Source: Deltaproteobacteria bacterium
Lineage (GTDB): Bacteria > Myxococcota > UBA727 > VGSZ01
Direction of reading: 5' to 3'
Assembly (NCBI GenBank): GCA_020850995.1
Contig: JADZDP010000077.1
Location: 1-64,000, forward strand
Length of the DNA stretch: 64,000 bases
Shown one piece after another: positions 36,429-46,018 of this stretch (the stretch's first letter is position 1; each line of letters opens with the position of its first letter). Below the pieces are notes generated by a model. That model did no database searches and was not told the DNA's origin. It saw nothing but the letters and a program-made list of their open reading frames with translations. The translations under genes were made by a program, and so were the position numbers.

Positions 36429-37865
36429 TCATGTACCACCACCTCCCGCCGGGGGCGGGGCCGGCGGGGGACTGACAGCGGGGGCGGGCTTCGCGGTTCC
36501 CGGATCCGCCGCCTTCGCAGCGGGCGGCCGCGCTGCCGCGGCGGCGTCCTCGCGCTTGCGGCGCTCCTCGCGCTCGCGTCGCTTGATCTCCTTCTGGATG
36601 CGCTTGTCGGTGGCGTCGATGTACTCCGCGAGGCGCGCCGCCACCGCCGCCTCGGGCTTGGCCTTGGCCTGGTAATCCTTGAGCGCCAAGAGGCCCTTCT
36701 GAAGGCGCACGAGCTCGTCCTGCCCTGGCACCGCGTTGTCGATGTAGAGCAGGCCGAGGTTGAAGCGCGCCTCGAGGAGCGATGGGTCGAGCTCGAGCGC
36801 CATCTTGTAGGCCTGCTCGGCGTCGGCATAGCGCTTCTCGGCGCGCAGCCCGTTGCCGAGGTGGAGCTGGGCGCGGCCGCTCTTCGGATCGTGCTTGCCC
36901 GCGGCCTCGAAGGCGCGCGTGGCCTCGGCGGCGAAGCCCTCCTTCAACAAGAGCACGCCATAGTTCTCTTGCGCTTCTGCCAAGGTGGGGCGCAGGCGAG
37001 CGGCCTTCTCGAACGAGACCAGCGCCTTCTTCTCGTCGCCAAGATCGAGGAACACGTGGCCGAGCTCGAGGTGCGCCAGCGCGTTGCCGGGCTCCACGCC
37101 GAGCGCGTTCTCGAGCGCGAAGCGCGCCGTGTCGAGCCGCTTCTGCGCGCGGAACACCTTGCCCATCAGCAGCATGCCCGCCGTCGAGCGCTCGTCGTAG
37201 CGCACCGCCAGCACCGCCTCGCGCTCGACGGTGGCGAGGTCTTTGGCGTGCCAGGCGAGCGTGGCCGCCGCCAGGTGCGGACCCGAGCGCTCGGGGAAGC
37301 GGCGCAAGCCATCGTCGACGACGCGGCGAGCATCGGCGCCGCGGTTGGCGCGGGTCAACAAGAGCGCCAGGTTCGCCAGCGCTGGGCCATAGTCGGGGCG
37401 CGTGGCCAGCGCGGTGCGGTAGTGGCGCTCGGCGGTGGCGACGTCACCAGCGGCCTCGGCCGCGGCGCCGGCGCTGAACCAGGCGGCGTAGAAGTACTTG
37501 GTGCGGTTGGCCGCGTCGACGAACTTGCCAACAGCACCGGCGGGATCGCTGCGCGCGGTCTCGCTGGCGGCCACGAAGGCCTCGCGCGCCGACCCCGTCG
37601 AGGGCAGCCAGTTCTCGTCGTCGATGACCTCGGTCTTCGGCACCGCGGGCGCCGGCGCCGGTGTGCGCTCGGGCTCGCTCGGCACCGGGGCCGGCGCTGC
37701 CGCCGCCGGCGCAGGCGGCGCCACGCCGGCCTCCGGTGACGCCGTCGTCGTCGCTGGGGCCGGGTCCGGCGTCGGCGACGTGGTCTCGCAGGCGGCGAGC
37801 CAGGTCGCCAGCGCGCCCAGCGACGCCACCAGCAGAGGAGCGGGCACCATGGGACGTGGGGTCAT
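36429..37865 (-). CDS. TPR-repeat lipoprotein (AglT/GltE-like)
   Basis: A 478-residue lipoprotein. The signal peptide ends LAAC. An Ala/Pro-rich linker covers about 27-75, then at least eight TPR-like helical pairs from about 115 to 400, for example AERHYRTALATRPDYGPALANLALLL and AEQAYKMALELDPSLLEARFNLGLLY. The C-terminal tail is charged (KRIQKEIKRREREERRKRED), then Pro/Ala-rich. In M. xanthus TPR proteins such as AglT belong to the Glt/Agl machinery; homology is suggested by architecture and operon, not by a decisive motif. The ATG overlaps the stop of the 1189-residue gene (ATGA 37862-37865). Confidence 0.78.
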   Translation of the reverse strand: MTPRPMVPAPLLVASLGALATWLAACETTSPTPDPAPATTTASPEAGVAPPAPAAAAPAPVPSEPERTPAPAPAVPKTEVIDDENWLPSTGSAREAFVAASETARSDPAGAVGKFVDAANRTKYFYAAWFSAGAAAEAAGDVATAERHYRTALATRPDYGPALANLALLLTRANRGADARRVVDDGLRRFPERSGPHLAAATLAWHAKDLATVEREAVLAVRYDERSTAGMLLMGKVFRAQKRLDTARFALENALGVEPGNALAHLELGHVFLDLGDEKKALVSFEKAARLRPTLAEAQENYGVLLLKEGFAAEATRAFEAAGKHDPKSGRAQLHLGNGLRAEKRYADAEQAYKMALELDPSLLEARFNLGLLYIDNAVPGQDELVRLQKGLLALKDYQAKAKPEAAVAARLAEYIDATDKRIQKEIKRREREERRKREDAAAAARPPAAKAADPGTAKPAPAVSPPPAPPPAGGGGT

Positions 37866-40800
37866 CCGCTGCTGCCCTTCTGCGCCGCCTCACCGGGGCC
37901 GGGGCCGAGCGCCTTGAGCGTGGGCGCGCCGCCGTCGGGCAGCGCCGGGCCGAGCGGCGTGACGGCGCTCTTGAGCGGGCGCGACAGCGGCTCCTTGTCG
38001 ATGGGGAATTCCGCCGGTCGCAGCAGGTTGGCGGCCTCGAGGGTGCGGCGCGTCCAACTGTTCTGCAGGCGCAGCTCCTTGGCCTTGGTGAGGGCCGTGC
38101 GGTAGGCCTCGACGGCCTTCTCTTCGACGGCGAAGGCGCGATCCTCGATGAGGTTGCGGTACTCGTCGCACGCCACCTCGCCGGCCAAGCGCCGCACGTC
38201 GTCGGGACAGGGGCTCTTCAGCACGGTCTGCTGCAGGTTGTCGTAGAGCGCGCCCACTCGGTAGAGCGACGCGAGGCTCCACTCCGCCGCCTTGTAGGTG
38301 GTGATGATGCCCTTGAAGCTGTTCTCGACGGCCACCAGGCGGGTCGACTTGGCCTCGAGCTCCTTCATCTGCACCTTGCTGTTCTTGCTGGTGATGGCGA
38401 GCTTGGCGTAGCGCGCGTAGTCCTGCTCGGCGAGCGCGAACGCGGACTTGGCGGCGAAGTACGACGCCGCCGGCGAGCCCCGCGCGCGATCGAATTGGCG
38501 CACCGCCGCCTGGTAGCTCTCGGTGGCGCGCTTCTTCGCCTTGGTGGGATCCGAGGCGCCCTTGGCTTGCTCGTCGTAGATCTCGCCCATGCGTGCATAC
38601 GCCTCGACGATCTTGGGCGCCTGCGCCGCGCGGCTCTCGTAACGCTTGATGAAGCGGTTGAGCACGTCGAGCTCGGCGCCTGGCGCGCCGCGCTTCTTGT
38701 GCACGTTGGCGGCCTGGTAGAAGACGTCGGGCGCCTCGGGTCGGTCGGGGAACATGGTGGCGAAGCGCTCGAACTCTTGTGCGGCGCGCTCGTACTTCTG
38801 CTGTCCCTCGAGGGCCAGCGCGGCGTTGATCTGCGCGTCGGGCCGGCGCTCGCTCTTCGGGTAGGTCTTGACCAGCGTGAGGTAGGTGGTGACCGCCTTG
38901 TCGAACTCGAAGACCTGCTCGCTTTTTGATGCGACACGGAACATCGCCTCGGGCGCGTTCTCGCTGTCGGGGTACTCCTTGTACAGGCGCTCGTAGAGCG
39001 CGGCGGCCTTGATGGGGCGGCGCGCCTTCTCGAGCGAGAGCGCCGCGTTGTACATCATCTTGTCGGCGAACTCGCGCTTGGGGTCCTCGGCGATGAGCTT
39101 GAGGTAGCTGTCGGCGCCCTTCTCGAGCAGGGCGTTGCCCTCTTGGATGCGGCCCTCGTCGAGCAGCTTGGCGCCGGTCTCGAGCGTGCCCTTGGCGATC
39201 TCGAATTCGGCGCCACCCTTGATCTTGGCGAACACCGCGGTGTCGCCGCCGCCGACCTTCTCCTTCTCGAAGCGCTCGGCGTAGCTCGCCGCTGCGGTCC
39301 AGTCCTTGCGCGCCACCAGGTCGTCGAGGATGAGGTTGGCCGCGCTGGCCGCCGCCTCGGACTGCGGGAACTTGTCGACGACGATCTGGAAGCGCTTCAC
39401 GGCTTCGTCGTAGTGCCCGTAGGAGTACAGCACCTCGCCCGCGTGGTAGCCGAAGTTGGGCGCCATCTCGTGGTCCGCGCCGCGCTCGAGGAAGCGGTCG
39501 ATGGCGGTGATGTACTTCTGGCGCAGCTCCGGGATGGGCTCGGGCTTGACGTTGGCGTCACGCTTGCCGCCAGCGAAGATCTCGCGCTTCTCGAGGCGGC
39601 CGGTCTGCACCGCCTGCTCGATGATCTTCTCGTAGGCGTACACCGCGTTGAGGCCTGCCTCGCCGCGATAGCGCGTGCCCGCCGGTGAGTCGCGCACCGC
39701 CTCGTACTGCGCCACCGCGTCTTCGAAGCGCAGCGAGTAGTAGAAGGTCTCGGCCAGGTAGTAGGAGAGCTCGTAGGCGTTCTTGTCGTGCGGATAGCGC
39801 TCGAGATAGTTCTTGTACGCCGTCGACGCCGCCTTGAAGTACTGCAGCGCGACCTCTTGCTTCTCTTGGCTGTAATACTCAGACGCCTGCTGGTGGTAGT
39901 AGAGCGCGGCGGAGTAGAGGTTGGTGCGCGCCAGCGTCTCCGCCTGATTGAGCGCCTCACTGTCGTTGCCGAAGCGCTTGTACCAAGGCGTGCCCTTGCC
40001 GTAGTTGGCCACCAGCACGTCGCGGGCCGCGTTCGCCTTGTCGAACTGGCGCTCGCGCACCCATGCTTGCACCACCATGTCCTGCAGCTTGGGGGCATCG
40101 CGGTGCATGGGGTCGAGCTCGAGGGCGAAGGAGAGCGCCGCCACCGCCTGGGCGTGCTTCGACTGCTTGAAGAGGTTCTGGCCGAGCCGGGCCATCACGT
40201 CGCGCTCGAAGGGCTTCTGCTCGCCGGTGCGCTTGAAGGTCTCCTTGGCGTGCGCGACGTAGTCGACGGCAATCTCTGCGTCGGGATCGTCGAGCGAGGC
40301 GCCGCGCACCAAGGTGGTGAAGCCCGGTCGTTTCCAGCCGTCGTCGCCAAAGCTGATGGCGACGTACTGCACGGCCTCGTCTTCCAGCACCGAGCCGGAC
40401 TCGCCCGACTGCTTGTCGCGGTTGGCGAAGGAGAAGTCGAGCAACTCGAAGAAGCGCTGCACGCTCTCGTCGTAGCGGCTGACGAGGTAGTAGGTCCACG
40501 CGAGCTTGTAGAGCGCCTTGTCGTAGTACTCCGACTCGCGCAGCGGCACGACGTTCAAGAACGCCGCGATGGACTGCTCCCACTTCTCTTCGTCGAAGTA
40601 CTGGTCGCCGATGCGGAACCACACCTCGGGGTAGAAGCGGCTCTTGGGGAAGCGATCCACCAGCGCCAGCCAGGTGGCGACCCCCTCCTCCGTGCTGCCC
40701 TGCGCGCGCAGCGTGTAGCCAAGCAGGTAGTAGGCGCCGTCGAGCAGCCGGTACTCGGGGTACTCGGCGATCAAGCGGCGGTAGAGCGCGATGGTCTGCT

Positions 40801-41431
40801 CGAAGTGCTTGGCCGGCTCGCTGGGCGGCTCGCCTTGCTTGCCGCCCTCCTCCCAGCGCTTGTAGGCGTCCTTCCACTCCTTCATGGCGAGCTGGTGCTC
40901 GTCGTCGTACTTCTCGAAGTAGAGCTCCGCGAGGCGAAAGATCGCGTCCGGCGTGAACTCTTGGTCGTTGGGGTGGCGCTCGAGGAAGCGCTCGAAGGTC
41001 GCGATGGCATCGAGCCGGCGCCCGCGCTCGGCCTTCACCACCGGCTCAATGGCCTTGCGGTAGTTCTCCTCGATGGCGGCGCGGCGCTCTTTGTATTTAC
41101 GCTCCGACAGCTTGCGCACCTCGTCGCGCGTCTCGGCGGCCTCGCGCTCGTAGGCGCGCACCGCGTCACGCAAGGCTTCGTAGCGCTCCTTGAGCGTGGC
41201 GTCGTCCCACGGGAGCGCCGCTGGCCGCTCCGGCTCGGCCACCGGCGCCGTGGCGGCGCCGGGCGCGTCGCCTACGTCGGCGCCGTCCTCGGCCTGCGGC
41301 GCCGTCGGGGAGACCCCCGCGGGCGCCGCGCCAGCCGGTGGCGGAGGGGGAGGGTCGTCGGCACGCGCGGCGCCTGCCGTGAGCAGCACGATGGCCGAGG
41401 CGAGCAAAGGGAACCACCGTGCCGTGCTCAC
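37862..41431 (-). CDS. Very large periplasmic TPR protein, 1189 residues
   Basis: The signal peptide ends AGAARADD. A Pro/Ala linker follows, then a coiled-coil part (about 75-130, EREAAETRDEVRKLSERK). More than fifteen TPR/Sel1-like helical repeats run from about 135 to 1050, for example IATFERFLERHPNDQEFTPDAIFRL, IALYRRLIAEYPEYRLLDGAYYLLGY and VTTYLTLVKTYPKSERRPDAQI. It resembles large gliding-associated TPR proteins (AgmK/GltI type), proposed to span the periplasm. No catalytic motif. It starts with GTG 41431, overlapping the TGA of the 825-residue gene (GTGA 41428-41431), and is in turn coupled to the next TPR gene. Strict overlap implies fixed stoichiometry. Confidence 0.78.
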   Translation of the reverse strand: MSTARWFPLLASAIVLLTAGAARADDPPPPPPAGAAPAGVSPTAPQAEDGADVGDAPGAATAPVAEPERPAALPWDDATLKERYEALRDAVRAYEREAAETRDEVRKLSERKYKERRAAIEENYRKAIEPVVKAERGRRLDAIATFERFLERHPNDQEFTPDAIFRLAELYFEKYDDEHQLAMKEWKDAYKRWEEGGKQGEPPSEPAKHFEQTIALYRRLIAEYPEYRLLDGAYYLLGYTLRAQGSTEEGVATWLALVDRFPKSRFYPEVWFRIGDQYFDEEKWEQSIAAFLNVVPLRESEYYDKALYKLAWTYYLVSRYDESVQRFFELLDFSFANRDKQSGESGSVLEDEAVQYVAISFGDDGWKRPGFTTLVRGASLDDPDAEIAVDYVAHAKETFKRTGEQKPFERDVMARLGQNLFKQSKHAQAVAALSFALELDPMHRDAPKLQDMVVQAWVRERQFDKANAARDVLVANYGKGTPWYKRFGNDSEALNQAETLARTNLYSAALYYHQQASEYYSQEKQEVALQYFKAASTAYKNYLERYPHDKNAYELSYYLAETFYYSLRFEDAVAQYEAVRDSPAGTRYRGEAGLNAVYAYEKIIEQAVQTGRLEKREIFAGGKRDANVKPEPIPELRQKYITAIDRFLERGADHEMAPNFGYHAGEVLYSYGHYDEAVKRFQIVVDKFPQSEAAASAANLILDDLVARKDWTAAASYAERFEKEKVGGGDTAVFAKIKGGAEFEIAKGTLETGAKLLDEGRIQEGNALLEKGADSYLKLIAEDPKREFADKMMYNAALSLEKARRPIKAAALYERLYKEYPDSENAPEAMFRVASKSEQVFEFDKAVTTYLTLVKTYPKSERRPDAQINAALALEGQQKYERAAQEFERFATMFPDRPEAPDVFYQAANVHKKRGAPGAELDVLNRFIKRYESRAAQAPKIVEAYARMGEIYDEQAKGASDPTKAKKRATESYQAAVRQFDRARGSPAASYFAAKSAFALAEQDYARYAKLAITSKNSKVQMKELEAKSTRLVAVENSFKGIITTYKAAEWSLASLYRVGALYDNLQQTVLKSPCPDDVRRLAGEVACDEYRNLIEDRAFAVEEKAVEAYRTALTKAKELRLQNSWTRRTLEAANLLRPAEFPIDKEPLSRPLKSAVTPLGPALPDGGAPTLKALGPGPGEAAQKGSSG

Positions 41432-43905
41432 GGCGCCTCGTCCCGGGTCAGGTCGGCGAAGGCCTGCGTCAGGTCGGTCAAGTCCGCCGCCTTGGCGCGC
41501 TGCAGCTGCCCAATCTTCTCGGTCTCGGCCTGCTTTCTGGCGAACGAGGTGTCGACGACGCCCACGTCGGCCCGCAGCACGATGCGGTTCAGATCGTAGC
41601 TGACGCGGTCGAGCGCGATGGCCGTAGCGGTGTCTCGCACCGCCGTGGCGCGCGCGTCGATGTCACCGAGGGCGCCCGCGTAGGTGGCGAGCGCCTCCTT
41701 CTCCGCCGCCAGGAGGGCGCGGGCACCGGCCAGGCGCTCGTCGACGATGCGGTCGAGGCGCGCACGGAACTCGGTGTTGCGGCGCACGAGCTCGTCGAGG
41801 CGCGTGACCGCCTGGTCGAGCCGCGCGTAGGTGCTCGCTTGCGCCGGATCGCGCGCTTGGGCCAACGCCTGACGCTCCTCGTCGAACGACGAGGACCAGG
41901 CCTGGCGCAGCGCGTCCTCGCTGGTGCCACGACCGCCGGCAGTGGCGATCTGCTTGCGCACCAAGGCGATCTGCTCGCCGATGGCCCGCGCGCGCCCCTC
42001 GAGCGCCTCCACCTGGGCGCGGACCTCGCGCACCTGGTTCTTGCGCAGCTCCGCGCGCAGCTCGGTCGCCGCGCCGTCACGCGCCACCATGAAATCCACC
42101 GCCGCCAGCTCCGCGCGCCGTTGTTGGATCTCGAGCTCCACTTGATGCGCCGCTCGATCGATGACCGCGAGCTTGTCGCTCAGCTTCTGACGCCGCGCCG
42201 CGATCGCGTCTTGGGTGCGCGGCAGGGCCGCCACCCGCCGCTCGAGCTCGGCGCGGCGCACGCCCAGGTCTTGCAGTTGCGCCGCCACCTCGCCGGAGGG
42301 GCGCGCGAGGCCGCGCTCGACGGTGAGCGCCTGGCTCTTCAGCTGCAAGAGCGTGTTGTGCAGCGAGAGCGAGCGCTCGACGCCACCCTGCAGTGGCTTG
42401 AACAGCTCGGTGCGCGAGGGGTTGTCGGGCGAGAGCTGGCGCTCGAGCTCGTCGAGGAGGCGGGTGGTGGCGCCGATGTCGTCGCGCGAGGCCTGGATGT
42501 CCTTGAACACCTTGAGCGCCTTGGCGACGTCCTCGTTCTGCGACGCGCGCCGCGCCGCGATAGGCGGCAGGCGCGAGTCGACCGTCAGGCCACCCGACGA
42601 CATCGCCAGGATGTCGGCCAGCAGGCGATCGCGCGTGCTCCGGTCCGCCATGAGCGCACGCAGCTGTTCGTCGGCGGCGCGGTGACGCTCGAGCACGTCG
42701 CCGAACACCTGCTCTGCCTCGGTGAACTCGTTGCGTTGCAAGCGCAGGTTGCCGGCCAGGATGTCGATCTCCGCGGCGCGCGCGCCGTCGGGGTCGAGCG
42801 CGCGCAGGTCGTCGAGCTGCTCGAGCGCCTTCTCGTACTCCACCTTGGCGCGCTCGCGCCGCATCAGCTCCGTGAGGTTGTCGCCTTTGCTGCCGCGCAT
42901 GGCGAGCTGGCCGCGCCGCACGTAGGTCCAGGTGACCTCGTAGAGCATGGTCGTGAGCAGCGGCGAGTCGTAGTCGATGTTCTGGTAGGCATCGATGCTC
43001 TCATCGAGCCGATCGCCCTCGTAGAGCAGGCGCCCGCGGGCCAAGTGGCCCATCTCTTTGACCTGCGCGTCGATCTTCGCGATGGGCTTGGCGAACGCGA
43101 CCTGGTCGAACATGGTGAGGGCGTCGGGCAAGCGGCGCAAGCGCAGATAGGCTGCGCCGATGAGGTAGCGGGAGCGCAGCGCCCAGGCGTCGGTCGCAGG
43201 CACCAGGCGCAGTGATTCGATGGCGGCATCGTCGCGGCCCGCGAGGAACAGGCTCTTGCCGCGCAGGTAGCGCACCTGCCCCGGCACCTGGTCGCCGGCG
43301 ATCTCGAGGTAGCGCTGGAAGTAGCGGTCGACCTCGTCCGAGCGCTTGAGCTCGTCGCCCATCTCCATCAGCCGCAGGATCGCTTGCTCGTGGTGGCCGT
43401 GCCCGCGCAACGACAGGAGCCGTTCGAAATAGCCCTGCGCCGCTGCGCGGTTGCCGAGCAGGTAGAGGCTGTCTGCCAGGTAGTAGAGCGCGTCCGCGTA
43501 GTCCGGACGCTGCTCCACCGGCGTTGCGTCGCTCTCTCTGGGCTCGACCGCGCCGAACAGCAGCATGCTCGCGCGCTGGTACTCCTTGGTCAGGTAGTAG
43601 ATCTCGCCCCAGGTGACGCGCTCGCCGCGGTCATTGCTGGTGAACAGATCCGGCACGGAACGGTACTGGTCCTCGTTGCGCGCCAGCTCGCCTGCGGCCA
43701 CCACCAGGTCGCGCTCGAGGCGCGTGAGATCGGCGCCCGTGGTCCCCTGCGCGCGCACCTGGCCGGACGCCAGCGCCAACAGCGCGGCGATGCTCCACGA
43801 GCGGACTTGCGCCGTTCTCGACGTCGCGACCGCGAAACCGGCAGGACCGTGGGCCGCGGCTCGCCGGGGCCGGCGAGCGCGCGCGGCCTCCGCGACTGCG
43901 CTCAC
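41428..43905 (-). CDS. TPR and coiled-coil exported protein, 825 residues
   Basis: Starts with GTG 43905, overlapping the stop of the preceding gene (GTGA). An unusually long basic N-terminus (about 35 residues, RARRPRRAAAHG) precedes a hydrophobic signal or anchor helix (SWSIAALLALASGQVRAQ). TPR-like repeats run from about 95 to 410 (YADALYYLADSLYLLGNRAA, QGYFERLLSLRGHGHHEQAI), followed by long coiled coils from about 500 to 770. Several short Glu/Arg heptads suggest an extended rod. It probably reaches from the inner membrane into the periplasm as part of the same machine. No family name is claimed. Confidence 0.75.
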   Translation of the reverse strand: MSAVAEAARARRPRRAAAHGPAGFAVATSRTAQVRSWSIAALLALASGQVRAQGTTGADLTRLERDLVVAAGELARNEDQYRSVPDLFTSNDRGERVTWGEIYYLTKEYQRASMLLFGAVEPRESDATPVEQRPDYADALYYLADSLYLLGNRAAAQGYFERLLSLRGHGHHEQAILRLMEMGDELKRSDEVDRYFQRYLEIAGDQVPGQVRYLRGKSLFLAGRDDAAIESLRLVPATDAWALRSRYLIGAAYLRLRRLPDALTMFDQVAFAKPIAKIDAQVKEMGHLARGRLLYEGDRLDESIDAYQNIDYDSPLLTTMLYEVTWTYVRRGQLAMRGSKGDNLTELMRRERAKVEYEKALEQLDDLRALDPDGARAAEIDILAGNLRLQRNEFTEAEQVFGDVLERHRAADEQLRALMADRSTRDRLLADILAMSSGGLTVDSRLPPIAARRASQNEDVAKALKVFKDIQASRDDIGATTRLLDELERQLSPDNPSRTELFKPLQGGVERSLSLHNTLLQLKSQALTVERGLARPSGEVAAQLQDLGVRRAELERRVAALPRTQDAIAARRQKLSDKLAVIDRAAHQVELEIQQRRAELAAVDFMVARDGAATELRAELRKNQVREVRAQVEALEGRARAIGEQIALVRKQIATAGGRGTSEDALRQAWSSSFDEERQALAQARDPAQASTYARLDQAVTRLDELVRRNTEFRARLDRIVDERLAGARALLAAEKEALATYAGALGDIDARATAVRDTATAIALDRVSYDLNRIVLRADVGVVDTSFARKQAETEKIGQLQRAKAADLTDLTQAFADLTRDEAP

Positions 43906-44696
43906 TTCGTCTCTCCCCCCGGGGACGTCGCGGGCGCGGGTGCGCCATCGCTCGTCTTGGTGTCGGCCTTCTTCGCGGCCTCGGCGCTGCTCTCCTGACT
44001 GATGTTGGTGTCGAAGCGGATGCCCGGACGTTCTTCGACGGGCGTGGTGAAGTTGCCCTTCTCGAAGCCGACGGCGTCGATGGTCACCACCTTGCCAGGC
44101 TCGGCGGTGAAGGTGAGCGAGTCCTTGAGGGTCCAGGTGTACGCCGCCAGGTAGCGGAACACGCCGGTGCCGTTGCCCTTGTACACGAGCTGCACCGACA
44201 GCGTGTGGCTGCCCTCGACGATGTTGCCGTCGAACACCGGTAGGTTGCGCTTCTCGGTGAGCGTGGTGCCCGCGTCATCGGTCTCTTGCAGGAGCGGTTG
44301 GCCGTCGAGGAAATAGTTGGCGGAGGTCAGCAGGAAATTGCCGCCCATCTCGTTCTTGTGCACCACGACGACCTTGGCGCCGATGCCCACACCGCCAGCC
44401 ACTTGCTCGGCGAGGAGCTGCAGCTTGGCCTTGGAGCGGAACACCTGCTCCTTGAGCTCCGACACCATGTCCTCGAGCTCGCGCATCTTGAGCGCGTACT
44501 CCTCGTCTGCGGACACGGGCAGGGGCGTTGCCGCTGCCGCGGGCGCCGCAGGGGTTCCGACGGGCGCCGCCGGGGTTCCGACGGGCGCGGCGGTCGCGGG
44601 CGCGGCAGGTGCGGCGGGCTCCTGCGCGAGCGCAAGGCCGGAGCCCACCATGGCGAGCATCGAGAGCGTGGCGAGGGTGTGTACGAGTCGGCGCAT
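43902..44696 (-). CDS. Secreted coiled-coil and beta-domain protein, 264 residues
   Basis: The signal peptide ends LALAQ. An Ala/Pro linker with the tandem repeat APVGTPA (near-identical 24-base DNA units around 44550-44590) is followed by a coiled coil (about 62-98, EEYALKMRELEDMVSELKEQ). A beta-rich domain covers about 105-225 (GAKVVVVHKNEMGGNFLLTSANYFLDG, GSHTLSVQLVYKGNG). The C-terminus is polar and disordered. It lies between mglA (32 bases) and the TPR genes, so it is probably a periplasmic part of the inferred machine. I do not recognise a named family. Confidence 0.72.
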   Translation of the reverse strand: MRRLVHTLATLSMLAMVGSGLALAQEPAAPAAPATAAPVGTPAAPVGTPAAPAAAATPLPVSADEEYALKMRELEDMVSELKEQVFRSKAKLQLLAEQVAGGVGIGAKVVVVHKNEMGGNFLLTSANYFLDGQPLLQETDDAGTTLTEKRNLPVFDGNIVEGSHTLSVQLVYKGNGTGVFRYLAAYTWTLKDSLTFTAEPGKVVTIDAVGFEKGNFTTPVEERPGIRFDTNISQESSAEAAKKADTKTSDGAPAPATSPGGETK

Positions 44697-44728
44697 CGGG
44701 CTCTCCCGCGACGGCGTCAGGGACTGGT

Positions 44729-45367
44729 TCAGGTGACGGGGCCGCGCCGAGGCGGCGGCGAGATGGGGCTCGCGCCCGCGTCGGCGCCCTTGCGGAGCTC
44801 CTGCAGCACGAGCTTGGCGACGGCCTTGAGGGTGTCGAACACGCCAACGCCGGTGGTGGCGGTGGCCTCGAACTCGGGGACGGCCTTCGGGTTCAAGAGC
44901 TTGCGCAGCTCCTCGACGGTGGCGGCGTTTGGCAGGTCGCGCTTGTTGTACTGCACGACGTAGGGGATGCGATCGAGGTCGTAGCCCTGCTCGGAGAGGT
45001 TGGTGCGCAGGTTCTCCACGCTCTCCAGGTTGGCCTCGACGCGCTCGATCTGTGAGTCGGCGACGAACACCACACCGTCGACGCCCTTGAGGATCAGCTT
45101 GCGCGATGCGTCGTAGAACACCTGGCCGGGCACGGTGTAGAGGTGGAAGCGCGTCTTGAAGCCGCGAATCTCACCCAGTGAAAGCGGCAGGAAATCAAAG
45201 AACAGTGTTCGCTCTGTCTCGGTAGCGAGCGAGATCATCTTGCCCTTAGCGTCTGGGCTGGTCTTGTTATAGATGTACTGAAGATTCGTCGTCTTCCCGC
45301 ACAATCCGGGACCGTAGTATACGATCTTGCAGTTGATCTCGCGGGATGAGTAGTTGATAAACGACAT
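44729..45367 (-). CDS. mglA: MglA Ras-like GTPase, polarity switch
   Basis: A 212-residue small GTPase that matches remembered Myxococcus MglA closely throughout: [20 protein letters not shown] at the start, P-loop GPGLCGKTT (19-27), [20 protein letters not shown] in switch [13 protein letters not shown] and the base-recognition YNKRDLPNA. MglA-GTP marks the leading pole in gliding cells and activates the motility machine; MglB is its GAP. A Pro-rich tail of about 15 residues is extra. ATG 45367 gives the canonical N-terminus. The first part of the gene and its leader are less G+C-rich than the surroundings. Second gene after mglB, and directly upstream of the envelope-machine genes. Confidence 0.96.
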   Translation of the reverse strand: MSFINYSSREINCKIVYYGPGLCGKTTNLQYIYNKTSPDAKGKMISLATETERTLFFDFLPLSLGEIRGFKTRFHLYTVPGQVFYDASRKLILKGVDGVVFVADSQIERVEANLESVENLRTNLSEQGYDLDRIPYVVQYNKRDLPNAATVEELRKLLNPKAVPEFEATATTGVGVFDTLKAVAKLVLQELRKGADAGASPISPPPRRGPVT

Positions 45368-45439
45368 GTAACCTGCACCCAAATCAGCTTATCATCGAAC
45401 CTGGCAGAACTAGAACCACTACTACCCCAAGAGGGCGGC

Positions 45440-45454
45440 GGCGCCTGCGGCGCC
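45440..45454 (-). promoter_or_regulatory. Stem-loop between mglB and mglA
   Basis: GGCGCC (45440-45445) and GGCGCC (45449-45454) form a 6-bp stem with a 3-base loop, starting 4 bases past the mglB stop. There is no U-tract. It could protect the mglB end or tune the MglB:MglA ratio; this is inference. Confidence 0.35.
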
Positions 45455-45458
45455 CCGG

Positions 45459-45935
45459 TCAGCCGCTGAACAACGAGTCGATGTCATCGTCGGTGATCTC
45501 GGCGAACGGAGAGGCGCCCGGCTGCTCGGCCTTGGTGGCGATGGCCGAAAAGATGGTGTTCAGCTCCTCGGACGACTTGCGCACGCGCAGCCGCACCAGG
45601 CCGAGGCTCGAGCGCTGATCGAAGATGACCACGAGGATGACGCGCTGCCCGATGATGGAGATGTGCAGGTTGTCGCGCTCTCCCTCGTGGAAGATCTGGG
45701 AGAACTCTTTTTCGTTGATCAGCTTGGCGATGCCGCCGGTGGCCGCGATGTTGCCCGCCGTCAACGACGCCAGGCTGGTGGTGTCGAGGTGGCCGACGTC
45801 TCCCGCAGACGCGATGAGCTGGCCGTTCTTGTCGACCAGGAACACGACCTTGGAATTGGCTTCGCGGACGAGCCGATCACAGACCTTCTTGATCTGCTCG
45901 TACTCGGCCTCGTACATGACCATCTGTCCAGCCAC
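45459..45935 (-). CDS. mglB: MglB Roadblock/LC7 GTPase-activating protein
   Basis: A 158-residue Roadblock-fold protein, the MglA GAP that excludes MglA-GTP from the lagging pole. Typical segments are VMYEAEYEQIKKVCDRLVRE, KVVFLVDKNGQLIASAGD, DTTSLASLTAGNIAATGGIA, VILVVIFDQRSSLGLVRLR and an acidic tail FAEITDDDIDSLF. These align end to end with Myxococcus MglB. The start is the GTG at 45935, giving the same N-terminal length as that protein, with GGGGTGA just upstream. The 76-base spacer to mglA holds a stem-loop. A long hairpin lies further upstream, beside recR. Confidence 0.95.
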   Translation of the reverse strand: MAGQMVMYEAEYEQIKKVCDRLVREANSKVVFLVDKNGQLIASAGDVGHLDTTSLASLTAGNIAATGGIAKLINEKEFSQIFHEGERDNLHISIIGQRVILVVIFDQRSSLGLVRLRVRKSSEELNTIFSAIATKAEQPGASPFAEITDDDIDSLFSG

Positions 45936-46018
45936 GGCTCACCCCGAGGGCACGGACCGGTTGGCCCGCAGTCAGATGCGGATAGCACAAGGCCGGCGCA
46001 AACCCCAAGGGCCGAGCG

